Assembly (NCBI RefSeq): GCF_026790065.1
Contig: NZ_JALAMO010000001.1
Span: 62,001 to 126,000 of the forward strand
DNA from: Bacillus sp. N13C7
GTDB taxonomy: Bacteria > Bacillota > Bacilli > Bacillales > Bacillaceae
Direction of reading: 5' to 3'
DNA: 64,000 nt
Shown here: piece after piece, positions 1 through 7,050 of the stretch
Numbering within the stretch: the stretch's first letter is position 1
Layout: each line of letters opens with the position of its first letter
The notes under the pieces: model-generated
Database searches by the model: none
What the model saw: only the letters and a program-made list of their open reading frames with translations
Told to the model about the DNA's origin: nothing
Program-made: the position numbers and the translations under genes

Positions 1-484
1 AATACTGATCTTTGAGCAGTTGAATATACGTTTTCTCCTTTTCACCGGTATTGGCATCAATGCTGATGTAAAACCGGCCGTCAATTTGAAGCACCCGGTA
101 AATTTCTCTTAATGCAAGCCTTATATCAGTGCAGCTCTGTACCGTATGTAAGGAGAACACTTTATTAAAGGTACGGTCATCAAAGGGAATGTTTTCAGGG
201 TAGCCATGAAAAATCTCTCCTTTTCCCATGTTCTTTTGATTCGCCCGTGATATCTGTCTTACTTTTCGTTTTGATGGGTCAATGCTTTTTAAGCTTCCCT
301 TTTCTAGTTTCTCGGTTATGGTCTTAAAGACAGTGCCCTTTCCGATTCCAATTTCTAAAATTCTGTCATTTTCTTGTATGTCTATAGAGTCAATCATCAT
401 ATGCTCAATGGTTTTTGTTTGCTTATATTTCCGAGAAAATAATTTCAAAAGATTCGATCGTTTATAGAGTCTATTTTCTAGCAT
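1..484 (-). CDS. yrhH: Class I SAM-dependent methyltransferase YrhH (3' end cut off by window)
   Basis: The frame is open from an ATG at 484 (ribosome site AGGTG) to the window edge, giving the first 161 residues. Residues 42-51 read ILEIGIGKGT, the glycine-rich SAM-binding motif I of Rossmann methyltransferases. An acidic end of strand 2 (SIDPSK) and the stretch VFSLHTVQSC (motif IV area) follow, as in the Methyltransf_11 family. The substrate is unknown; quinone or lipid methyltransferases share this fold. In B. subtilis yrhH belongs to extracytoplasmic-function sigma regulons (established knowledge), which fits the promoter at 579-605. The C-terminus is outside the window. Confidence 0.85.
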   Translation of the reverse strand, partial: MLENRLYKRSNLLKLFSRKYKQTKTIEHMMIDSIDIQENDRILEIGIGKGTVFKTITEKLEKGSLKSIDPSKRKVRQISRANQKNMGKGEIFHGYPENIPFDDRTFNKVFSLHTVQSCTDIRLALREIYRVLQIDGRFYISIDANTGEKEKTYIQLLKDQY

Positions 485-578
485 TTTAAACACCTGCTTT
501 TGGTTTCCTATGCTTATTTATTATATTCATAAAATAAACATCACCTTCATTTTAAAAGGTGAATGAAGATATCAACTA

Positions 579-605
579 GACGGCAATGTGTTTCAAAATG
601 TTTCA
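579..605 (-). promoter_or_regulatory. ECF-sigma (SigW/SigM/SigX type) promoter of yrhH
   Basis: On the minus strand TGAAAC (600-605) is followed by exactly 17 bases and CGTC (579-582), the consensus for Bacillus ECF sigma factors. A second TGAAAC lies at 590-595. The promoter leaves a leader of about 90 bases before yrhH, which contains a small hairpin around 541-563 (TCACCTT/AAGGTGA). The element is seen in sequence; which sigma factor uses it is inference. Confidence 0.75.
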
Positions 606-640
606 ATAGAACTGAACTTTTTCATTTTTTTCCGCAAAAG

Positions 641-667
641 AAGCAGAAAACAAAGTGTTTTCTGCCT
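641..667 (-). terminator. Terminator of the yrzI transcript
   Basis: Twelve-base arms (641-652 and 656-667) form a stem around a 3-base loop just past the 52-residue ORF. On the minus strand it is followed by CTTTT, a modest U-tract, so it probably ends the small-ORF transcript ahead of the yrhH promoter. Confidence 0.6.
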
Positions 668-671
668 CTTT

Positions 672-830
672 CTAATGCCAATGATAAGGGAATACATAAA
701 CCCTTTGCTGCTGCATGGCCATCAACCTCTGCTGACGGAACGGATTTCCGTAACCGTGTTTGAAGGAATGCGGCATGGACGCATAACCGTGGCCAATCGA
801 CGGCAGCCTTTTTTGATAATCGTTCATCAT
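672..830 (-). CDS. Small basic protein of the yrzI transcript, 52 residues
   Basis: The frame opens at 866, but the better start is the ATG at 830, preceded by GGCAGGTGATGGC, which carries an AGGTG ribosome site. The product begins MMNDYQKRLPSIGHGY and is rich in Tyr, His, Gly, Arg and Gln, with the end YVFPYHWH. There is no transmembrane segment or recognisable domain. It is the last ORF of a run of very small ORFs that includes yrzI, directly before the terminator. Function unknown. The clear ribosome site and the position in the transcript argue that it is translated. Confidence 0.5.
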   Translation of the reverse strand: MMNDYQKRLPSIGHGYASMPHSFKHGYGNPFRQQRLMAMQQQRVYVFPYHWH

Positions 831-899
831 GCCATCACCTGCCTTACCGTAACGTTGATTTATCATATGCAGGCAGGCATTTTCTTGACAGTTGCTTCG

Positions 900-953
900 C
901 TAAACTTGGTCCTTCTCCATTGTATAATGCATCAATAATTCCATTCTAAGCAT
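900..953 (-). CDS. 17-codon micro-ORF downstream of yrzI
   Basis: ATG at 953 is preceded by AAGGGGGAATGGCAT, a strong ribosome site with 8-base spacing. It encodes MLRMELLMHYTMEKDQV and stops at TAG. It begins 33 bases after the yrzI stop on the same transcript. In B. subtilis the yrzI mRNA is cut by the ribosome-dependent endonuclease Rae1 inside a very short ORF called S1025 (established knowledge, from memory). The length fits S1025, but I cannot confirm that this is the same ORF. Confidence 0.5.
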   Translation of the reverse strand: MLRMELLMHYTMEKDQV

Positions 954-986
954 ATGCCATTCCCCCTTCAGTTTTTTTTATAGCTG

Positions 987-1136
987 TTAGCGCCAGTTTG
1001 TTAAATAAAGATGCTTTAACTGAGACTCTTTCATTTCATCATAAATCTGCTCAATCTGCTGTTCTCGTTCGAATTCTTCCGGGCTTTTAAACCGTTTGTT
1101 AATCGTTAACGTTAAAAAGAACAGGTTAATCGTCAT
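987..1136 (-). CDS. yrzI: YrzI family small protein, 49 residues
   Basis: ATG at 1136 has the ribosome site AGGGGG eight bases upstream. The product starts MTINLFFLTLTINKRFKSP, a short hydrophobic stretch followed by a highly charged helix (EEFEREQQIEQIYDEMKESQ). Length and sequence match the YrzI family found across Bacillus, often in several copies. The stop of a possible 14-codon ORF overlaps the region just upstream, suggesting translational coupling. In B. subtilis the transcript is a target of the Rae1 endonuclease, and small peptides on it have been described as toxic when overexpressed (established knowledge, from memory). The biochemical function is unknown. Confidence 0.85.
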   Translation of the reverse strand: MTINLFFLTLTINKRFKSPEEFEREQQIEQIYDEMKESQLKHLYLTNWR

Positions 1137-1141
1137 ATCGC

Positions 1142-1186
1142 TCACCCCCTTTCAAAGTCCGCTTCAAGCGAAATAACCCGCGGCAT
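1142..1186 (-). CDS. Possible 14-codon micro-ORF coupled to yrzI
   Basis: ATG at 1186 follows AGAAGGAATA and encodes MPRVISLEADFERG. Its TGA sits inside the spacer between the yrzI ribosome site and start, so ribosomes ending here would be placed on yrzI. The start lies in one arm of a GC-rich hairpin (CCCGCGGCA/TGCCGCGGG, about 1176-1203). The spacing is short and the same frame can be entered from an upstream GTG, so translation is uncertain. Confidence 0.3.
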   Translation of the reverse strand: MPRVISLEADFERG

Positions 1187-1284
1187 TATTCCTTCTGCCG
1201 CGGGCAAATAAAAACCGCAGGCAAAAAAAGACACCAATGCCTCTACTGCCTGCGGGGAGTTGCGTATGTCCGACTATTCCGAAT

Positions 1285-1401
1285 TTAATGCGTGCGATAA
1301 GCATCGGTTAAGGAAGGACACGAACTCTTCCACAGGCTGAATAAACCATGAACTTTTACTTGTGTATCACGTACAGGTTGACGTCGTTGTCTCATTGTCA
1401 T
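1285..1401 (-). CDS. Small ORF leading the yrzI transcript, 38 residues
   Basis: ATG at 1401 is preceded by CAAAGGAGGCTGAATCAAA, a near-perfect ribosome site. The product starts MTMRQRRQPVRDTQVKVHG and is Arg-rich at the N-terminus, with a single Cys and a Trp in the second half. It is the first ORF behind the promoter at 1438-1466. A hairpin with a U-tract (arms near 1215-1224 and 1246-1255) lies between it and yrzI, so it may be partly uncoupled from the ORFs downstream. No family recognised. Confidence 0.55.
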   Translation of the reverse strand: MTMRQRRQPVRDTQVKVHGLFSLWKSSCPSLTDAYRTH

Positions 1402-1437
1402 TTTGATTCAGCCTCCTTTGCTTTTTCTTACTTTGTA

Positions 1438-1466
1438 AGTATATCCACCAAATTCCATTTTGTAAA
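1438..1466 (-). promoter_or_regulatory. SigA promoter of the yrzI small-ORF transcript
   Basis: On the minus strand TTTACA (1461-1466), 17 bases, then TATACT (1438-1443). It lies between the end of yrhG and the 38-residue ORF, so the small ORFs have their own promoter independent of yrhG. Confidence 0.75.
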
Positions 1467-1525
1467 CATCTTTTTCTAAAAATGGACGGAAATTATGCAA
1501 ATCACCGAGTGGATTTGCCCTTTGT

Positions 1526-2326
1526 TCAGGATACCTGCTTCATTTCATTTCTGGAGCTGTCTTTCTTATGATATGCAATAAAATAAATGAGACCGACGAA
1601 CACCGCTCCGCCGATGACATTGCCGATAAAAGCCGGAATGATGTTTCCGATAAACTGTCCCCACGTGAATGAGCCTGCAAAAATGGCAGCGGGAATCACA
1701 AACATATTGGCGACAACGTGCTGAAATCCGATTGCCACAAAAGCCATTATTGGGAACCAAATGCCAAGAATTTTTCCTGCTCCATCTTGAGCGCCGAAAG
1801 AAAGCCAAACGGCAAGACATACAAGCCAGTTACAGCCGATGCCGGAAACGAGAACCTTTCCGAAGCTCATATCGAGCTTTCCTTGCGCAACCGCGATTGT
1901 TTTTTCTAAATAAGGGCCTGTTTCAGTCAATCCAACCAAATGCCCGAAAAAATAGGCAACAAACAATGCGCCGATTAAATTCATAATCGTGACGATTCCC
2001 CAGTTAACCGCCAATTCTTTTACTGATATTTTTCTCGAAAATAAAGCCATGGCAACGGACATCATATTTCCGGTGATCAGTTCAGCACCAGCGAGAACGA
2101 CAAGTATCAAACCGACAGGAAATACTGCAGCCCCAATAAAGCCGGACAAGCTTCCCCATTCTTTCGGAAGGTCGCCGATTACCCTGATATCAAGCAAGTA
2201 CCCGAGCGCGATAAATGCGCCTCCTAAAAACCCCAGCACAAGCAGAGACGGCAGCGGGAGCTTTACTTTATTCATCCCTGCTTCAATTGCTGCATCCGCT
2301 ATTTCATTCGGTTTCCGAAAAGCCAT
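1526..2326 (-). CDS. yrhG: Formate/nitrite transporter (FNT) family protein YrhG
   Basis: A 266-residue integral membrane protein of the FNT family, which moves formate or nitrite through pentameric channels. Six hydrophobic segments are visible. Family stretches include the first-helix glycine-rich part (LGFLGGAFIALGYLL), GLILVVLAGAELITGNMM, and the later NMFVIPAAIF segment. The N-terminal part before the first helix is cytoplasmic and the tail is charged. The start has GGAGG nine bases upstream. It lies opposite the formate dehydrogenase genes yrhE-yrhD, so formate is the likely substrate (inference). It has its own promoter and a long leader with a terminator-like hairpin. Confidence 0.92.
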   Translation of the reverse strand: MAFRKPNEIADAAIEAGMNKVKLPLPSLLVLGFLGGAFIALGYLLDIRVIGDLPKEWGSLSGFIGAAVFPVGLILVVLAGAELITGNMMSVAMALFSRKISVKELAVNWGIVTIMNLIGALFVAYFFGHLVGLTETGPYLEKTIAVAQGKLDMSFGKVLVSGIGCNWLVCLAVWLSFGAQDGAGKILGIWFPIMAFVAIGFQHVVANMFVIPAAIFAGSFTWGQFIGNIIPAFIGNVIGGAVFVGLIYFIAYHKKDSSRNEMKQVS

Positions 2327-2383
2327 ACTAAAACGCCTCCATCATCTCTTCTTTTTACAGTTTTTGTCAGAAGACAATAAAAA

Positions 2384-2430
2384 GGCAGCACTCAATTCAC
2401 CTGTGTCCAACCAGGCTTTTGAATGCTGCC
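2384..2430 (-). terminator. Terminator-like hairpin in the yrhG leader
   Basis: Arms at 2384-2395 and 2419-2430 (GGCAGCA outer pairs) enclose an inner CCTG/CAGG hairpin, followed on the minus strand by TTTTTATT. It lies between the yrhG promoter and yrhG and faces yrhG, so it looks like an attenuator. A smaller hairpin (TTGTATG/CATACAA) is immediately upstream, where a competing fold could form. Confidence 0.65.
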
Positions 2431-2545
2431 TAACTTGTATGCATACCCATACAACAATATCAAGCAGAATTAAGATATTGAAAGAGAATATATACAGTTC
2501 GTGCATACATTCCCGTCGCTTTTTGCCTTCTATAACTGTAGCAAC

Positions 2546-2575
2546 ATCATATCAAATGTGACAAATTTGTGTCAA
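2546..2575 (-). promoter_or_regulatory. SigA promoter of yrhG
   Basis: On the minus strand TTGACA (2570-2575), 18 bases, TATGAT (2546-2551). An imperfect palindrome TGACA-N6-TGTCA overlaps the -35 hexamer and could be a regulator site; I cannot name the regulator. Confidence 0.6.
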
Positions 2576-2586
2576 TGGCAAATATG

Positions 2587-2955
2587 CTAGCTTTGCAGAA
2601 CTTCTTTTTGATCATCTATTTTTTTGTCAAAGACAAACACAGATACCGCAATATTTTCCTCAATTTTGATATCAGAAAACAAATGGACAAGCTTAGCTCC
2701 CATCAGCTCCTCCATTCCTTCCGGCGTTTGTTTGGAATAAAGATCTTGAATCAGGCTTGTGCGGGCTGCATGTACCATTTCTCTTCCTTCGGGCGTGCGG
2801 GCGATAAACTGCTCGCTTGCACTCAGATTTCCGTATAGTGTGGAGACGGCCATGTTTTCTACAAATACAGTATGAATCCGTTCAGGCCCTTTGCCGAACA
2901 ATTCTTTGCGAAGTTTTCGAATAATATCATTGAACTCATGAATTTTTTTAGACAT
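2587..2955 (-). CDS. yrhF: DUF2294 family protein YrhF
   Basis: A 122-residue soluble protein beginning MSKKIHEFNDIIRKLRKELF, of the DUF2294 (YrhF-like) family of unknown function. The N-terminal helix is charged and the rest is mixed alpha/beta with no cysteines of note. It is divergent from yrhE and upstream of yrhG, although yrhG has a separate promoter. Position suggests a role linked to formate metabolism, but nothing in the sequence proves it. Confidence 0.85.
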   Translation of the reverse strand: MSKKIHEFNDIIRKLRKELFGKGPERIHTVFVENMAVSTLYGNLSASEQFIARTPEGREMVHAARTSLIQDLYSKQTPEGMEELMGAKLVHLFSDIKIEENIAVSVFVFDKKIDDQKEVLQS

Positions 2956-3042
2956 GCTGATTACCCCTTCCGATATTGCCTTATAAAGGCTTTTCCCGGT
3001 TCCCCTTAGGACATTTCACTTGGTTAAAATTTTCCTGCCATA

Positions 3043-3071
3043 TTGTATTATAATAAATATCACTTTATAAT
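3043..3071 (+). promoter_or_regulatory. Candidate SigA promoter of yrhE
   Basis: TTGTAT (3043-3048), 17 bases, TATAAT (3066-3071). It leaves a leader of about 180 bases that contains an intrinsic-terminator structure before the yrhE start. Confidence 0.5.
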
Positions 3072-3175
3072 AAAAGCAGTGTTGATGGATTTGTAATAGG
3101 ATCTTGTTATGAGTCTATCGTTTTATAAAAATCAAGGATTGGTCTGTTAGTAAGACTTGCTAGTGAACTATTCCG

Positions 3176-3235
3176 CCATGTGTGTTTACACCTTCTTAGA
3201 AGTAAGGACAGGTGTATCTATACATGGCTTTTTTT
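3176..3235 (+). terminator. Leader terminator (attenuator-like) upstream of yrhE
   Basis: Arms 3176-3192 and 3211-3227 pair over 17 positions (CCATGT/ACATGG at the base, ACACC/GGTGT at the top, two mismatches and some G-U pairs). A run of seven T follows. It sits between the candidate promoter and yrhE in the same direction. No gene ends just upstream on this strand, so it is a leader structure and not a normal gene terminator. Confidence 0.7.
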
Positions 3236-3264
3236 GACTTCTTGAAAGAAAGATGGAGGGGAAT

Positions 3265-6213
3265 ATGAAGATGATGGACGTTAAGTCGATCAGTGTCCGT
3301 GTAGACGGAACAGAAATTCAAGCACGAGCAGGGGCCACAATTTTAGACATTTTAAATGAAAACGGGATTGAGTACCCGCAGATTTGCCACGTTCCAGAGG
3401 TTGACCCGATTCAAACTTGTGATACTTGCATTGTAGAGGCAAACGGGAAGCTGGTTCGTTCATGCGCTACAGTTGCAGAAAATGGAATGTCAATTGATCT
3501 ATCCGGAAGTCGGGTGAAAGAAGCACAAACCGAAGCGATGGACCGCCTTCTTGAAAATCACTTGCTGTATTGTACAGTTTGCGATAACAACAATGGGAAC
3601 TGTACGCTGCATAATACAGCGGAAATGATGGGGATCGAGCATCAAAAATACCCATACACGCCAAAAGAAGACCCTTCTTGCGCGGTTGATATGTCTCACC
3701 CGTTTTACCGCTATGATCCAAACCAATGTATCGCCTGCGGCCAGTGTGTTGAGGTGTGTCAAAACCTTCAGGTAAATGAAACACTCTCAATCGACTGGGA
3801 ACGCGAACGCCCTCGCGTGATTTGGGATGAAGGAGTTCCGATCAATGAATCTTCTTGTGTCAGCTGCGGCCAGTGTGTCACAGTGTGCCCATGTAATGCG
3901 CTGATGGAAAAATCAATGCTCGGGCAGGCTGGCTTTATGACAGGCATCAAAGAGGATATCATGGAGCCGATGATTGACCTCGTGAAAAACGTTGAACCTG
4001 ATTACGGCAGCATTTTTGCCATTTCTGAAGTCGAAGCGGCAATGCGTGAAACGAGAACGAAAAAAACAAAAACTGTATGTACGTTCTGCGGTGTCGGATG
4101 TTCTTTCGAAGTATGGACAAAAGGACGGGATATTTTAAAGATCCAGCCGGTTTCTGACGCTCCGGTTAATGCGATTTCGACATGTGTTAAAGGGAAATTC
4201 GGCTGGGATTTCGTAAATTCTGAAGAGCGGATCACAAAGCCTTTAATACGTAAAAACGGAGCTTTTGTTGAATCTTCTTGGGAAGAAGCCCTCGACCTTG
4301 TTGCAAGCAGATTAGGATCGATTAAGGAGCAGTACGGCAAAGGCTCTGTCGGATTTATTTCTTCTTCTAAAATTACGAATGAAGAAAACTACGTCATTCA
4401 AAAATTAGCGCGTCAGGTATTTGAAACAAACAACGTCGATAACTGCTCACGCTACTGCCAGTCTCCTGCTACAGACGGATTGTTCCGCACTGTCGGCATG
4501 GGCGGTGACGCCGGCACGATTAAAGATATTGCCAAAGCCGGTCTCGTCATCATTGTCGGCGCCAACCCGGCGGAGGGACACCCGGTGCTTGCCACACGCG
4601 TCAAACGTGCGCATAAGCTCCATGGCCAAAAACTGATTGTTGCCGACCTGCGTAAAAATGAAATGGCTGAGCGGTCTGATCTGTTCATCAGCCCTAAACA
4701 AGGCACAGACCAGGTTTGGCTGATGGCCGTTACGAAATATATGATCGACCAAGGCTGGCACGATCAGGCGTTTATTGATGAGAATGTCAATTACTTTGAG
4801 GATTATAAAGAAACGCTTAAAACCTATACGCTTGATTATGCAGAACGCATCACAGGCCTTTCAAAAGAACACATTATTCAAATCGCTGAAATGATCCGTG
4901 ACGCTGACGGCACTTGTGTCCTTTGGGGAATGGGTGTCACACAAAATACAGGCGGTTCTGATACGTCAGCGGCAATTTCAAACCTGCTTCTCGCTACGGG
5001 CAACTATCGCCGTCCTGGTGCCGGCGCTTACCCTCTGCGCGGCCACAATAACGTGCAAGGCGCTTGTGATATGGGAACTTTGCCAGGCTGGCTGCCGGGA
5101 TATCAGCATATTACAGATGACAAAGCCCGCGCTAAATTTGAAGAGGCATATGGTGTCGAGATTGATGGAAAGCCCGGTTTAGATAATATTCAAATGCTTC
5201 ATGCCATTGAAGAAGGAAAAATGAAGGCGATGTATCTTGTCGGTGAGGATATGGCACTTGTCGATTCAAACGCAAACCATGTGCATGATATTTTATCAAG
5301 CCTTGATTTCTTCGTGGTACAGGACATCTTCCTGTCAAGAACAGCTCAATATGCCGATGTCGTCTTGCCGGCCACACCTTCACTTGAAAAAGACGGAACA
5401 TTCACCAACACAGAACGCCGCGTTCAGCGATTATATCAGGCGCTTCCGACGCTTGGTGACGCAAAACCTGACTGGTGGATTATTCAAGAGGTGGCAAACC
5501 GTTTAGGAGCGAACTGGAACTATAGCCATCCAAGTGACATTTTCTCTGAAATGGCGAGTCTTTCTCCTCTGTTTGCCAAAGCAAGCTATGAGGTGCTTGA
5601 AGGCTGGAACAGCTTCCTATGGGGCAGCTTCACAGGTGAAAGCACACCGCTTCTGTATGAAGACGGATTTAATTTCCCTGACAAAAAAGCCCGCTTTGCT
5701 CTTTCTGATTGGACTGAACCAGCGGCATTTCCGGAAGAATATGACCTTCATATCAATAACGGCCGGATGCTGGAGCATTTCCATGAAGGAAACATGACAA
5801 ATAAATCAAAAGGCATACAAGCAAAAGTGCCAAATGTATTCGTTGAAATCTCGCCTGAGCTCGCAGAGGAGCGAGGTGTATGTGACGGTTCGCTTGTACG
5901 TCTCGTTTCTCCGTTCGGAGCAGTCAAACTAAACGCGCTGATCACAGACCGTGTGCGGAAAAATGAACTTTATCTGCCGATGAACTCAACAGATAAGGAG
6001 TCTGCGATTAACTTCCTGACGGGTCCTGCAGCTGATAAACGGACGAATACGCCTGCTTATAAACAGACAAAGGTTCGCATGGAGGTGCTTGGGGGCTGCG
6101 AAACAGCGCCGCTTCCGAAAACAAATCCGCGCAACAAAAAACGGCATCCGCAAAACGGCGTTGAAGCAGAAAGAAAATGGAACCGCCCGGGTTATGTCCA
6201 TCTGACTGATTAA
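3265..6213 (+). CDS. yrhE: Molybdenum formate dehydrogenase, large iron-sulfur subunit YrhE
   Basis: Oxidises formate to CO2 with a bis-MGD molybdenum cofactor. The N-terminus is a 2Fe-2S ferredoxin domain (Cys41, 52, 55, 67). A His-Cys3 cluster site follows (His99, Cys103, 106, 113), then two 4Fe-4S motifs (Cys155-158-161-165 and Cys198-201-204-208). The molybdopterin oxidoreductase module has its own 4Fe-4S site (Cys272, 275, 279, 307). Cys398 in YCQSP replaces the selenocysteine of E. coli FdhF. The C-terminal domain is molydopterin-binding with a basic tail. The start is chosen for GGAGG five bases upstream; the ATG at 3271 (980 residues) is the alternative. About 980 residues matches NAD-linked or soluble Bacillus FDH-like proteins. 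Confidence 0.93.
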   Translation: MKMMDVKSISVRVDGTEIQARAGATILDILNENGIEYPQICHVPEVDPIQTCDTCIVEANGKLVRSCATVAENGMSIDLSGSRVKEAQTEAMDRLLENHLLYCTVCDNNNGNCTLHNTAEMMGIEHQKYPYTPKEDPSCAVDMSHPFYRYDPNQCIACGQCVEVCQNLQVNETLSIDWERERPRVIWDEGVPINESSCVSCGQCVTVCPCNALMEKSMLGQAGFMTGIKEDIMEPMIDLVKNVEPDYGSIFAISEVEAAMRETRTKKTKTVCTFCGVGCSFEVWTKGRDILKIQPVSDAPVNAISTCVKGKFGWDFVNSEERITKPLIRKNGAFVESSWEEALDLVASRLGSIKEQYGKGSVGFISSSKITNEENYVIQKLARQVFETNNVDNCSRYCQSPATDGLFRTVGMGGDAGTIKDIAKAGLVIIVGANPAEGHPVLATRVKRAHKLHGQKLIVADLRKNEMAERSDLFISPKQGTDQVWLMAVTKYMIDQGWHDQAFIDENVNYFEDYKETLKTYTLDYAERITGLSKEHIIQIAEMIRDADGTCVLWGMGVTQNTGGSDTSAAISNLLLATGNYRRPGAGAYPLRGHNNVQGACDMGTLPGWLPGYQHITDDKARAKFEEAYGVEIDGKPGLDNIQMLHAIEEGKMKAMYLVGEDMALVDSNANHVHDILSSLDFFVVQDIFLSRTAQYADVVLPATPSLEKDGTFTNTERRVQRLYQALPTLGDAKPDWWIIQEVANRLGANWNYSHPSDIFSEMASLSPLFAKASYEVLEGWNSFLWGSFTGESTPLLYEDGFNFPDKKARFALSDWTEPAAFPEEYDLHINNGRMLEHFHEGNMTNKSKGIQAKVPNVFVEISPELAEERGVCDGSLVRLVSPFGAVKLNALITDRVRKNELYLPMNSTDKESAINFLTGPAADKRTNTPAYKQTKVRMEVLGGCETAPLPKTNPRNKKRHPQNGVEAERKWNRPGYVHLTD

Positions 6214-6231
6214 ACGAAAGGAGGAAAACGA

Positions 6232-6714
6232 ATGGCCACTCCGATTACGACGATCAAAAAAGAAACAAAAACAGCAGAACAAATCAAGCTTGAAAAAATA
6301 GAAGAGCTGAAAGAGCTTCTGGCAGAAAATGAGGACGCCGTCTCTAAAACGATGACGTTAATGAATGAACTCAATGATCTTGGAATTTTTGACGCAGCCA
6401 CAAGCATGCTCAGAGCGAAGGAAGACATTGCCAAGATTGCGCTTGGCCAAGTTTCCCGCGAGCCCGTCACCAATCTCATCAACACGATGATGGCCGCCGG
6501 AGGTGCATTGACAAAAGCCGATCCTGAGTTTACAGGAAAACTTTTAGAAAGCGTGATGGCTGGAACTGAACAAGCGCAGAGCTTTTTAAAAGAAGACAAG
6601 AAAGTCGGGATTCTCGACCTTTTAAAAGCAATGAACGACCCTGATATCAACAGAGCCGTCGGCTTCGGCCTTCAGTTTTTAAAAGGCATGGGAAAAGAAC
6701 TGCAAGAAAAATAA
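6232..6714 (+). CDS. yrhD: DUF1641 protein YrhD, formate dehydrogenase partner
   Basis: A 160-residue DUF1641 protein starting MATPITTIKKETK, 18 bases after yrhE with ribosome site AAAGGAGG. DUF1641 proteins are commonly encoded next to FdhF-like dehydrogenases and are thought to be an accessory or small subunit (family knowledge). The sequence is helical, with a Glu/Lys-rich first half and no cysteines, so it does not carry an iron-sulfur cluster itself. It is co-transcribed with yrhE and ends before the terminator at 6821. Confidence 0.9.
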   Translation: MATPITTIKKETKTAEQIKLEKIEELKELLAENEDAVSKTMTLMNELNDLGIFDAATSMLRAKEDIAKIALGQVSREPVTNLINTMMAAGGALTKADPEFTGKLLESVMAGTEQAQSFLKEDKKVGILDLLKAMNDPDINRAVGFGLQFLKGMGKELQEK

Positions 6715-6820
6715 CAAAAAACAGCCATCGCAGATTGTATCACCGTTAAAATGGTTCATAATATGTTTGTTTTTAATGTATATCTTTCCGCCTGTTTTGG
6801 AGTTCAACCTGCGGGCGCTA

Positions 6821-6866
6821 AAAAATCCTTCTTTCGTTCATGAAGAACGCTTGAAGGATTTTTTTG
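6821..6866 (+). terminator. Terminator after yrhE-yrhD
   Basis: AAATCCTTC (6823-6831) pairs with GAAGGATTT (6853-6861), with an inner CGTTC/GAACG pairing, followed by seven T. It is about 110 bases beyond yrhD. Confidence 0.7.
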
Positions 6867-7050
6867 TTATGCCTCTGCTCTATCTGAAGCATTCTAATAT
6901 TGATTCAGTGTTAGTCCCCGCCTCAAAAGCAGAGTGTAACAAAAAGAGCATGCGCCGAACTAGGCTGAAAACTTTTTCACCATTTGATATTCTCACTTTC
7001 GTTGACAACATTTTATCTAGGAAAGAAATTCTGATAAGGAAATATAGCAC
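6867..7050. other. AT-rich stretch at the left edge of the inserted genes
   Basis: No supported gene, RNA or clear terminator is visible here. It is the likely left junction of the paiB-paiA-marR block. I found no direct repeat, integrase site or transposon end. Confidence 0.4.

Noticed and set aside
588-938. 116-residue plus-strand frame opposite the small ORFs of the yrzI transcript
   Set aside because: It has no ribosome site, crosses the terminator at 641-667 and looks like a translation of untranslated structure and antisense sequence.
3043-3252. Known riboswitch class (T-box, S-box, molybdenum cofactor RNA) in the yrhE leader
   Set aside because: I looked for T-box AGGGTGG and other remembered core motifs and found none, so no class is named.
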